This document shows, one piece after another, positions 1-6,734 of a DNA stretch of 6,877 nucleotides. Source of the DNA: Burkholderiales bacterium (GTDB lineage: Bacteria; Pseudomonadota; Gammaproteobacteria; Burkholderiales; SG8-39); contig JADLDQ010000205.1 in the NCBI GenBank assembly GCA_020846575.1, positions 1-6,877 of the forward strand, given 5' to 3'. The notes beneath the pieces were generated by a model that saw only the letters and a list, made by a program, of their open reading frames with translations, was not told where the DNA came from and ran no database searches. How positions within the stretch are numbered: the first letter of the stretch is position 1; every line of letters begins with the position of its first letter. A program made the position numbers and the translations under genes.

Positions 1-1269
1 GCAAATCGCATCCTGACGACGCACGCGGGCAGCCTGCCGCGCCCTGCCGGGCTCATCGAGCTGAACCGCGCGAAAAGCGCCGGGGAGCCGGTCGATGAGG
101 CCGAGCTGGCGACGTGCCTGTCGGCGGCCGTCCTCGACGTCGTCCGCCAGCAAAGGGACGCCGGTCTCGACATCCCGGACGATGGCGAATTCGGCAAGGC
201 AACGACCCAGGCCTACGACTACGGGGCCTGGCAGAGCTACATCTTCGAGCGGCTCGGCGGCTTCTCCCCGGCGAGCGAAGCGCCCGGTGCGCGTTTGCGG
301 CCCCCGGGGGGGTTCGGCGTCGCGCTGGCGCGCTTTCGCCACCGGCGCGACTGGAAGACGTTCGGCGATTTCTACCTCGACCCCGCCGCAGGCGCCTTCG
401 GTTCCGGCAAGGTGGCGGCGACCCGCGGCGCCGGTCTCGGCGGCGCGCGACGCCCGGTGTGCACCGGCCCGATCACCTACACCGGTCATCGGGTGCTCGG
501 CGCCGACATCGCCAATCTCAAGGCCGCGCTGGAAGCCGCGGGGGTCGAACGCGGATTCATGTGCTCGATCGCGCCCGGCAGCTGCGCGCGCACCGAGGAT
601 GCCTACTACCGCGGCGACGAGGAGTACGTCTTCGCGGTCGCCGAAGCTCTGCGCGAAGAATACAAAGCGATCGTGGATGCCGGCTTCATCCTGCAGCTCG
701 ACGACCCCGCGCTGCCCGACAGCTGGGACATGGCCAACCCCGAGCCGCCGCTCGCGGCGTACCGCAAGTTCGCGCGGCTCAGGATCGATGCGACGAACCA
801 CGCGCTGCGCGGTCTGCCTTCCGGGCGGATCCGCTACCACGTCTGCTGGGGCAGCTGGCACGGTCCGCATACGACGGACATCCCCCTGCGCGACATCGTC
901 GACCTCGTCCTCGAGGTGAACGCGGGCGAGTACTCGATCGAGGCTGGCAACGTTCGTCACCAGCACGAGTGGAAGATCTGGCGCGAGGTGAGGCTGCCCG
1001 AGGGCAAGGTGCTGGTCCCGGGGGTGGTCAGCCACGCCACCAACGTGCTCGAAGATCCCGAGGTGGTCGCCGAGCGCCTCGTTCGGTACGCGCAAGTCGT
1101 GGGTCGAGACCGCGTCATCGCCGGCACCGACTGCGGCCTCGGCGGACGCGTGCATCCGCAGATCGCGTGGGCGAAGCTGCGCGCACTGGTCGAAGGCGCG
1201 GCGCTCGCCAGCCGGCGGCTCTGGCCGGCGCGCGCCCGGCCGGCAACGATCGCGTCTGGGGGAGCCTGA
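1..1269 (+). CDS. MetE C-terminal-domain-like zinc methyl/alkyltransferase, paralogue 1 (5' truncated by window edge)
   Basis: The frame is open from base 1 to TGA at 1267-1269 (422 residues seen). Compared with the next gene, about 4-5 N-terminal residues lie outside the window. The protein matches the single-domain cobalamin-independent methionine synthase family (COG0620 type). Visible landmarks, in window residues, are TTHAGSLPRP (6-15, equivalent to the MetE TTTIGSFP segment), DGEF (61-64), CTGP (154-157) and LQLDDPAL (233-240). The zinc ligands are H280 and C282 in HVCWGSWHGPH, E314 in SIEAGN and C378 in GTDCGLGG, corresponding to E. coli MetE H641, C643, E665 and C726. Such proteins activate a thiol on zinc for methyl or alkyl transfer and are probably cytosolic. 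At roughly 425 residues it is far shorter than two-domain MetE (about 750), so the N-terminal half of MetE is absent. It carries a 16-residue tail after SRRL that its neighbour lacks. The family is firm; the substrate is unknown, and a role in methionine synthesis or in epoxyalkane:CoM-type chemistry cannot be decided here. Confidence 0.88.
   Translation, partial: ANRILTTHAGSLPRPAGLIELNRAKSAGEPVDEAELATCLSAAVLDVVRQQRDAGLDIPDDGEFGKATTQAYDYGAWQSYIFERLGGFSPASEAPGARLRPPGGFGVALARFRHRRDWKTFGDFYLDPAAGAFGSGKVAATRGAGLGGARRPVCTGPITYTGHRVLGADIANLKAALEAAGVERGFMCSIAPGSCARTEDAYYRGDEEYVFAVAEALREEYKAIVDAGFILQLDDPALPDSWDMANPEPPLAAYRKFARLRIDATNHALRGLPSGRIRYHVCWGSWHGPHTTDIPLRDIVDLVLEVNAGEYSIEAGNVRHQHEWKIWREVRLPEGKVLVPGVVSHATNVLEDPEVVAERLVRYAQVVGRDRVIAGTDCGLGGRVHPQIAWAKLRALVEGAALASRRLWPARARPATIASGGA
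1258..1264 (+). promoter_or_regulatory. Ribosome binding site for the second MetE-like gene
   Basis: GGGGGAG lies 9 nt before the GTG at 1274 and inside the last codons of the upstream gene. It supports the GTG start. A second purine run, GAGG at 1268-1271, is only 2 nt from the start and is too close to act. The start also places TTHAGSLPRP at the same distance from the N-terminus as expected for the family. Confidence 0.55.
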
Positions 1270-1273
1270 GGAC

Positions 1274-2437
1274 GTGCCGCACGGGGCGCACCGCATCCTC
1301 ACGACGCACGCCGGGAGCCTGCCGCGTCCGCCGGACCTGGTGGAGCTGTACCGCACGGACCCGCCCAGTTCCGCGCTGCCCGGCCGACTGCGCGAAGCCG
1401 TCGCCGAGATCGTGCGGCGACAGCGCGCCGCCGGCATCGACTTGGTGAACGACGGTGAATTCGGGAAAGCGGTGCGCCGCGCGGTGGACTACGGCGCGTG
1501 GGCGACTTACGTGTACGAGCGGCTTGCGGGATTCGAACCGAAGCCACCGCCCGGCGACGGCATCCTCGGCCGCAGCAAGGACCGCGGCGATTTCTCCGCG
1601 TTCTACGCCGAGGACGAGAGCGTCCGGGAGATGATGCGCGCCCGCCCGCGCGCCATGGTCTGCACCGCCCCGGTCGAATACGTCGGCCAGGCAGCGTTGG
1701 CAAGGGACCTGGACAATCTGCGTGCCGTTCCGGGCGATCTTCGGCCCGCAGACGTGTTTGTCACGGCGGTATCGCCTGCCAGCATCGAGGCCCTGCAGCC
1801 GAACGCGCACTACGCAACGCAGGAGGACTACGGCTGGGCGGTAGCGCGCGCGATGCGGGAGGAATACACCGCGATCGCCAAGGCGGGGTTCGTGCTCCAG
1901 ATCGACGATCCCGGCCTCGCCGTGCTCTGGGACTGGTGGTTTGCACGTGACGGCACCTTCGCCGCGTTCCGCAAGTTCGCCGAATCGCGGGTCGAAATGC
2001 TGAACCACGCGCTCGCGCAGATTCCGGAAGATGGAATCCGATACCACCTGTGCTGGGGGAGCTGGCACGGGCCGCACAGCACCGACGCGCCGCTGCGGGA
2101 CATCGTGGATCTCGTGCTCCGGGTACGCGCCGGGGCCTATTCGCTCGAGGCCGGCAACGTGCGGCACGAGCACGACTGGGCCGTCTGGCGCGACGTCGCG
2201 CTGCCGCCGGGCAAGCGCCTCATTCCCGGCGTGGTGAGCCACTCGACGAACGTGGTCGAGCATCCGGAGCTGGTCGCCGAGCGAATCGTGCAATATGCGG
2301 AGCTCGTCGGGCCAGAGAACGTCATCGCCGGTACCGATTGCGGGCTCGGCGGGCGCGTCCATCCGCAGATCGCCTGGGCCAAGCTTGCGGCGCTGGTCGA
2401 AGGCGCGGCGCTCGCGAGCCGGCGGCTGTTCGGTTGA
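1274..2437 (+). CDS. MetE C-terminal-domain-like zinc methyl/alkyltransferase, paralogue 2
   Basis: This is a 387-residue protein starting at GTG (MPHGAHRILTTHAGSLPRP) and ending at TGA, 4 nt after the upstream paralogue. It contains the same family landmarks: NDGEF (59-63), CTAP (130-133), LQIDDP (208-213), HLCWGSWHGPH with zinc ligands H258 and C260, SLEAGN with E292, and GTDCGLGG with C356. The spacings H-E (34) and C-C (96) are identical to those in paralogue 1, so the metal site is intact in both. Identity to paralogue 1 is roughly three quarters over the last 130 residues by eye, but much lower in the middle (about residues 85-200), where the region before CTAP is shorter. The family predicts a cytosolic zinc enzyme that activates a thiol and transfers a methyl or other alkyl group. 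Its position directly before two acyl-CoA synthetases and an acyl-CoA dehydrogenase suggests a catabolic rather than biosynthetic role, which is inference. Generic annotation as methionine synthase would probably overstate what is known. Confidence 0.92.
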   Translation: MPHGAHRILTTHAGSLPRPPDLVELYRTDPPSSALPGRLREAVAEIVRRQRAAGIDLVNDGEFGKAVRRAVDYGAWATYVYERLAGFEPKPPPGDGILGRSKDRGDFSAFYAEDESVREMMRARPRAMVCTAPVEYVGQAALARDLDNLRAVPGDLRPADVFVTAVSPASIEALQPNAHYATQEDYGWAVARAMREEYTAIAKAGFVLQIDDPGLAVLWDWWFARDGTFAAFRKFAESRVEMLNHALAQIPEDGIRYHLCWGSWHGPHSTDAPLRDIVDLVLRVRAGAYSLEAGNVRHEHDWAVWRDVALPPGKRLIPGVVSHSTNVVEHPELVAERIVQYAELVGPENVIAGTDCGLGGRVHPQIAWAKLAALVEGAALASRRLFG

Positions 2438-2440
2438 GCA

Positions 2441-2448
2441 AGGGAGGA
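2441..2448 (+). promoter_or_regulatory. Strong ribosome binding site for the first acyl-CoA synthetase
   Basis: AGGGAGGA sits in the 15-nt gap after the MetE-like gene, and its GGAGG core ends 5 nt before ATG 2453. It is the best Shine-Dalgarno sequence in the window and fixes the start of this gene. Confidence 0.75.
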
Positions 2449-2452
2449 CAGG

Positions 2453-4030
2453 ATGACCTCTCCAGCAGACACGGACCCGCTCCGGGCAAGGCGGCATGTG
2501 GATCCGGGACTGCCCGACTACCCGAGCGTGGTTCACGCGCTGGTCGCGGCCGCGCAGCGTGCCCCGGAGCGCGCGGCGCTCATTTGCGGGTCGCGCTCGA
2601 TTTCCTATGCGCAGTACCTGCGCGGCTGCGCCGGGCTCGCGCGTGAGCTGATCGCGCGCGGCGCCGCGGCCAGCCGCGTGCTCGTGCTCATGGGAAACGG
2701 CATCGACAGCGCGGTCGCGATGCTGGGCGTACTCGCGGCGCGCGCGCAGATGGCTCCGCTCAATCCGGGGCTGACGCTGCGCGAGCTCCTGCCTCTTGCA
2801 ACCGACATCGGGGCCGCGGTCCTCGTCTGCGATGCGGCGAGCGCCGAGAAGGCGCGCGCGGTGGCCTCGGAGGCGAAGATCGGGCACGTGCTCGCGCTCG
2901 GCGCGGGCGGTCTCGACCCCGCGCGCTGGTTCGACGACGCGCGCGTGTCGCTTCCCTCGCCGCTTCCCGCCGCCGAGGACTGGGCGACGCTGCCGTTCAC
3001 CGGGGGCACCACCGGGGCGCCCAAGGGAGCGGCGCACCGGCACCGCAACATCGCCTGGTTCTTTCGCCAGATGACGACGCTCTGGCCGGTCGGCTTCGAC
3101 GACAACGTGTTCCTCAACGTCGCGCCGATGTTCCACGTCTGGGGGTTCAAGTTCGCGACCTGGATCCCCGTTTATACGCGCTCGACCCTGGTCATCGTGC
3201 CGCAGTACCGGCCCGACGACGTGCTGGAGGCGATCCAGCGGCATCGCGTGACCGTGTTCGCGGGCGGACCGCCGGCGATCTATATCGGCATGATGGCGAG
3301 CGAGCGCTTCGCGGGCACCGATCTTTCGAGCCTGCGCTACTGCCTCGCCGGCGGCGCCGCGTGCCCCGAGCAGCTGATCCGCGCCTGGGAGGAACGCAGC
3401 GGCTGCCCGCTGATCGAAGGCTGCGGGATGTCCGAAGGCGCACCGATCGCGGGCAACCCGCTCGAGGGGCGGCGCAAGCCCCTTTCGGTCGGCCTCACCC
3501 CGCCGGACACGGAGGTCGAGATCGTGGACCTCGAAACCGGCGAGCGCGTGCTCGCGCCCGGCGAGCGAGGCGAAGTGCGCGTGCGCGGCCCGCAGTTCAT
3601 CGAGCAGTACCGCAACCGCCCCGAGGAAACGGCGCACGCGATCCGCGCCGGCTGGCTCTACACCGGCGACATCGGCTACCTGGACGAGGAGGGGTACCTG
3701 TTCCTCGTCGACCGCAAGAAGGAGCTGATCAACGTCGGCGGGCACAAGGTGTTCCCGCGCGAAGTCGACGAGGTGCTCCACGCCCATCCGGCGGTGCGCG
3801 AGGCGGCGGCCGTCGGCGTGCCGGATTCGTTCCGCGGCGAGGCCGTCAAGGCGTTCGTCGCGCTCAAACCCGGCACCACGCTGAGCGCCGAAGCGCTCGG
3901 CGAGTACTGCCGCGCCAACCTCGTCAAGTACAAGGTGCCGACCCAGATCGAGTTCGTCGCCGCGCTGCCGAGGACCGGCGCCAACAAGATCGACAAGCTG
4001 AAGCTGCGCGGGCTGCGTTCCACGCCATAG
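2453..4030 (+). CDS. AMP-forming acyl-CoA synthetase (ANL superfamily), first copy
   Basis: This 525-residue protein has the usual length for the family. It is expected to activate a carboxylic acid with ATP to an acyl-adenylate and then form the CoA thioester. Motifs in order are the P-loop TGGTTGAPKG (183-192), the A4 segment PMFHVWG (F227, H228), the A5 segment GCGMSE (323-328), YTGD with ribose-binding D406, the hinge region DRKKELI (420-426) and the A10 segment PRTGANKIDK with the probable adenylation lysine K512. Two motifs deviate: A5 has GCGMSE where YGxTE is common, and A10 has N where G usually precedes the lysine. Neither removes a known catalytic residue. There is no signal peptide or membrane segment, so it is probably cytosolic. 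It follows the MetE-like pair by 15 nt and precedes a second ligase by 8 nt, consistent with one operon. The acid it uses (fatty, branched or aromatic) cannot be read from sequence. Confidence 0.93.
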   Translation: MTSPADTDPLRARRHVDPGLPDYPSVVHALVAAAQRAPERAALICGSRSISYAQYLRGCAGLARELIARGAAASRVLVLMGNGIDSAVAMLGVLAARAQMAPLNPGLTLRELLPLATDIGAAVLVCDAASAEKARAVASEAKIGHVLALGAGGLDPARWFDDARVSLPSPLPAAEDWATLPFTGGTTGAPKGAAHRHRNIAWFFRQMTTLWPVGFDDNVFLNVAPMFHVWGFKFATWIPVYTRSTLVIVPQYRPDDVLEAIQRHRVTVFAGGPPAIYIGMMASERFAGTDLSSLRYCLAGGAACPEQLIRAWEERSGCPLIEGCGMSEGAPIAGNPLEGRRKPLSVGLTPPDTEVEIVDLETGERVLAPGERGEVRVRGPQFIEQYRNRPEETAHAIRAGWLYTGDIGYLDEEGYLFLVDRKKELINVGGHKVFPREVDEVLHAHPAVREAAAVGVPDSFRGEAVKAFVALKPGTTLSAEALGEYCRANLVKYKVPTQIEFVAALPRTGANKIDKLKLRGLRSTP

Positions 4031-4038
4031 AAGCGATC

Positions 4039-5574
4039 ATGTTCATTACCGACCTCCTGCAGCAGGCGGCGCGCGAGAACCCCAGCCGCAGCGCGCTCGT
4101 CCACGGGGGCGCGCGCACGTCCTGGAGCGAATTCGCGGCCGGCGTAGCGCGAGCCGCGGGCGCGCTGCGCGACGCTGGCGTCGCGCCCGGCGAGCGGGTG
4201 GCGGTTCTCGCCGCGAATTCGCCTGCGCTTCTCGAGATGTGCTACGCGGTGATGTGGTGCGGCGCGGTGCTCGTGCCCCTCAACACCCGGCTCGCGGTGC
4301 GCGAGCTTGCCCGGATTCTCGGCAACTGCGAGGCGGGTACCCTGGTGCAGGACAGCCGGCTCGGGGCGCTGGCCGACGCACTGGCGCGCGAAGCCGCAGT
4401 GCCGCGGCGGATCCACCTCGAGGCGGACGCCGACGCCGAAGGGGTGAAGAGCTTCGGCGCGCTGAAGCGCAGCGCGCGGCCGATCGCCGCGAGCCCCGGC
4501 GCGCTCGCCGCGCTGTACTACACCGGCGGCACCACGGGCCTGCCCAAGGGCGTCATGCTGTCGCACCAGGGCCTGCGGATCCAGGCACAGAACATCATGG
4601 CGACGATGCAGCTCGATTCGGCGAGCGTTTTCCTGCACGCGATGCCGCTGTTTCACGTCGCGGGAACTGCCGGCGCGAACGCAACCACGCTGGCTGCGGG
4701 CACGCATGCCTTCATGTCCGCGTTCGATCCCGCCGCTGTGTTCGCCAGGATCCGCGACGAGGGCGTGGACACGCTCTCCCTTGCGCCGACGATGTTCGCG
4801 GCCCTGCTCGACAGCGCCGCACGCGACGACGCGGTGCTCGAGCGCGTCAGGACCCTGTGCTACGGCGCCGCGCCGATCACCTCGGCGCTGCTCGAGCGGC
4901 TGCTCACCGCCTTTCCGAACGCGCGCATCCAGCAGTACTACGGGCAGACCGAGTGCGCCGGCGCGTGCCTCGTGCTGCCCTCCGATCGCCACGTCAGCTC
5001 GGGACCGAGGGCGGGCAAGCTCCACACGGCCGGCCACGCGTTGCCCAGCTTCGAGGTGCGGGTCGTGGATGCGCAGGACCGCGAGCGGCCGCGCGGCGAG
5101 CCTGGCGAGATCGCGGTCGCGGGACCGGGGCTGATGCAGGGCTATTGGCGCGACCCGCAGCGCACGGCGGAGGCCCTGCGCGGCGGATGGCTGCACACCG
5201 GCGACGTGGGCGTGATGGACGAAGAAGGGCTGATCGCGGTGGTCGATCGGCTGAAGGACATGATCGTGACCGGAGGCGAGAACGTCTATTCCACCGAGGT
5301 GGAGAACGCGATCTCCGCGCACCCGGACGTGGCCGCCTGCGCAGTCGTCGGCCTGCCCGATGAGCGCTGGGGCGAGGCGGTGCATGCGGTGGTCGTTCCC
5401 CGCGCGGGCAGTGCACCGAGCGCACAGCAGATCATCGATTTCTGCCGCGGCCGCATCGCGGCCTACAAATGCCCGAAGTCGGTGACCTTTCGCACGGAGC
5501 CGCTGCCCCTGAGCGGGGTCGGCAAGGTGCAGAAGAACGTGCTGTGCGAGCAGTTGCGCAACGCCGCGACATGA
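4039..5574 (+). CDS. AMP-forming acyl-CoA synthetase (ANL superfamily), second copy
   Basis: This 511-residue protein starts at ATG 4039 (MFITDLLQQAARENPSRSAL), 8 nt after the previous gene. The frame stays open further upstream inside that gene, but the family N-terminus (a short helix, then NPSRSALVHGG) begins here. Upstream is only a weak AGAAG, so translation may depend partly on coupling. Motifs are YYTGGTTGLPKG (160-171), PLFHVAG (F205, H206), YYGQTE (300-305), HTGD with D389, the hinge DRLKDMI (D403, R404), TGGENVYSTEVE, and the A10 segment LSGVGKVQK with K496. All are canonical, so an active acid:CoA ligase is expected. It resembles medium/long-chain fatty-acyl and FadD3-like ligases in style, which is impression rather than proof. 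It is clearly divergent from the first ligase, for example YYGQTE versus GCGMSE, so the two probably act on different acids or different steps of one pathway. Its stop codon overlaps the dehydrogenase start. Confidence 0.93.
   Translation: MFITDLLQQAARENPSRSALVHGGARTSWSEFAAGVARAAGALRDAGVAPGERVAVLAANSPALLEMCYAVMWCGAVLVPLNTRLAVRELARILGNCEAGTLVQDSRLGALADALAREAAVPRRIHLEADADAEGVKSFGALKRSARPIAASPGALAALYYTGGTTGLPKGVMLSHQGLRIQAQNIMATMQLDSASVFLHAMPLFHVAGTAGANATTLAAGTHAFMSAFDPAAVFARIRDEGVDTLSLAPTMFAALLDSAARDDAVLERVRTLCYGAAPITSALLERLLTAFPNARIQQYYGQTECAGACLVLPSDRHVSSGPRAGKLHTAGHALPSFEVRVVDAQDRERPRGEPGEIAVAGPGLMQGYWRDPQRTAEALRGGWLHTGDVGVMDEEGLIAVVDRLKDMIVTGGENVYSTEVENAISAHPDVAACAVVGLPDERWGEAVHAVVVPRAGSAPSAQQIIDFCRGRIAAYKCPKSVTFRTEPLPLSGVGKVQKNVLCEQLRNAAT
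5571..5574 (+). promoter_or_regulatory. ATGA start/stop overlap (translational coupling)
   Basis: The ATG of the dehydrogenase gene overlaps the TGA of the second acyl-CoA synthetase gene in the four bases ATGA. No convincing Shine-Dalgarno sequence precedes it, so re-initiation by terminating ribosomes is the likely mode of translation, which would tie the amounts of the two enzymes together. Confidence 0.7.
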
Positions 5575-6734
5575 AAGCCGCACCGATTTGCGCCGCGCAC
5601 CGCTCGCCGTGGATGACCGGGGAACTGGAGCTGTTCCGCGAGCAGGCGCGTCGCTTCGTCGAGAAAGAAGTGCTGCCGCACGACCCTCGCTGGCAGAAGC
5701 AGCACCACGTCGACCGGGAGATCTGGGACAAGGCCGGCCGGGCGGGCCTGCTGCTTCCCGACGTGCCCGAGGCGTACGGGGGCGGCGGGGGCAACTTCGC
5801 GCACACCGCCGTGTTCACCGAGGAACTCGGCCTGGCGGGCATCTGGAGCTTCAACAACGCGGTGCACCTGATCTGCGCCCATTACATCCTCAACCACGGG
5901 ACCGAAGAGCAGAAGCGACGCTTCCTGCCGAGGCTGGCGAGCGGAGAACTCGTCGGCGCGATCGCCATGACCGAGCCGGGAGCGGGATCGGACCTGCAGG
6001 CGATCCGCACGCGCGCGCTGCGCGACGGCGAGGACTACGTGCTCAACGGCTCGAAGATCTTCATCACCAACGGCTACCTCGCCGACCTGGTCGTGGTGGT
6101 GGCGAAGACCGATCCCTCGCAGCGCGCGAAAGGCATCTCGCTGCTGCTGGTGGAGACGCGCGAATCGCCCGGCTTCCGCGCCGGACACCCGCTCGACAAG
6201 ATCGGCCAGCACGGTCAGGACACCTGCGAGCTGTTCTTCGAGAACGTGCGCGTTCCAGCCGCCAACCTGATCGGCGGCGGGGAGGGCCGGGGTTTTTTCC
6301 AGCTGATGGCCGACCTGCCCTACGAGCGCATGCTGGTCGCGATTTCCTCGCTCGCCATGATCGAGCGCGCGCTCGACCTCACGGTGCGCTACACCCGCGA
6401 GCGCATGGCGTTCGGCAAGCCGCTGCTCGAGCAGCAGAACAGCCGGTTCAAGCTCGCGGAGGTCAGGACGACGGCGGCGGTGGGACGCAGCTTTCTCGAT
6501 CAATGCGTGCAGCGCATGATGGAGGGCACGCTCGACGCCGCCGCGGCCTCGATGGCGAAGTGGTGGCTGTCGGAGCGCGCCTGCGAGGCGATCGACGAGT
6601 GCCTGCAGCTGTTCGGCGGCTACGGGTACATGGCGGAGTTCCCGATCGCGCGCATGTACACCGATGCGCGGGTGCTGCGCATCTTCGCCGGCGCCAACGA
6701 GATCATGAAGGAGCTGATCGCGCGCACGCTCTGA
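5571..6734 (+). CDS. Acyl-CoA dehydrogenase, LCAD/isovaleryl-CoA dehydrogenase-type active site
   Basis: This 387-residue FAD enzyme has normal family length. It is expected to oxidise an acyl-CoA to the 2-enoyl-CoA and pass electrons to electron-transfer flavoprotein. Family signature 1 is AMTEPGAGSDLQA (132-144), which binds flavin and substrate. Signature 2 is QLFGGYGYMAEFPIARMYTD (346-365). The segment ERMAFGKPLLEQQ also fits the family. The C-terminal IFAGANEIMKELIAR (371-385) has A373 where MCAD/SCAD enzymes carry the catalytic Glu of the YEGT motif. Human LCAD likewise lacks Glu there (IYGGTNEIMKELIAR). Instead, E252 in LPYERMLVA matches the alternative catalytic Glu of LCAD and isovaleryl-CoA dehydrogenase, so the enzyme is probably active. 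Start ATG 5571 is chosen for the 4-nt overlap with the ligase stop; M15 (5613) is an alternative. No signal peptide is seen. It is the last recognised gene of the operon. Long-chain and branched-chain acyl-CoAs are both plausible substrates. Confidence 0.94.
   Translation: MKAAPICAAHRSPWMTGELELFREQARRFVEKEVLPHDPRWQKQHHVDREIWDKAGRAGLLLPDVPEAYGGGGGNFAHTAVFTEELGLAGIWSFNNAVHLICAHYILNHGTEEQKRRFLPRLASGELVGAIAMTEPGAGSDLQAIRTRALRDGEDYVLNGSKIFITNGYLADLVVVVAKTDPSQRAKGISLLLVETRESPGFRAGHPLDKIGQHGQDTCELFFENVRVPAANLIGGGEGRGFFQLMADLPYERMLVAISSLAMIERALDLTVRYTRERMAFGKPLLEQQNSRFKLAEVRTTAAVGRSFLDQCVQRMMEGTLDAAAASMAKWWLSERACEAIDECLQLFGGYGYMAEFPIARMYTDARVLRIFAGANEIMKELIARTL

Noticed and set aside
295..1269. A shorter first gene starting at TTG 295.
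   Set aside because: The same frame is open from base 1 and encodes conserved family segments (TTHAGSLPRP, DGEFGK) upstream of 295. The gene is cut by the window edge rather than starting internally.
1..2437. Annotation of the first two genes as full metE methionine synthase.
   Set aside because: Both lack the N-terminal half of MetE and are about 390-425 residues. The zinc site alone does not show that homocysteine is the methyl acceptor.
1115..3787. Very long open frame on the minus strand (890 codons).
   Set aside because: It lies opposite two genes with clear family motifs. Its translation is low-complexity, rich in Arg, Ala, His and Asp, with no recognisable domain, as expected for an antisense frame in GC-rich coding DNA.
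3361..4038. N-terminal extension of the second acyl-CoA synthetase into the preceding gene.
   Set aside because: The extra frame overlaps the first synthetase and translates to Arg-rich low-complexity sequence. ATG 4039 gives the normal family N-terminus.
3676..5583. Long minus-strand open frame (635 codons) opposite the second acyl-CoA synthetase.
   Set aside because: Same reasoning: no family motif, compositionally a shadow of the plus-strand gene.
5463..6503. Minus-strand open frame (346 codons) opposite the dehydrogenase.
   Set aside because: The plus strand here encodes a complete acyl-CoA dehydrogenase with both signatures. The antisense translation has no recognisable domain.
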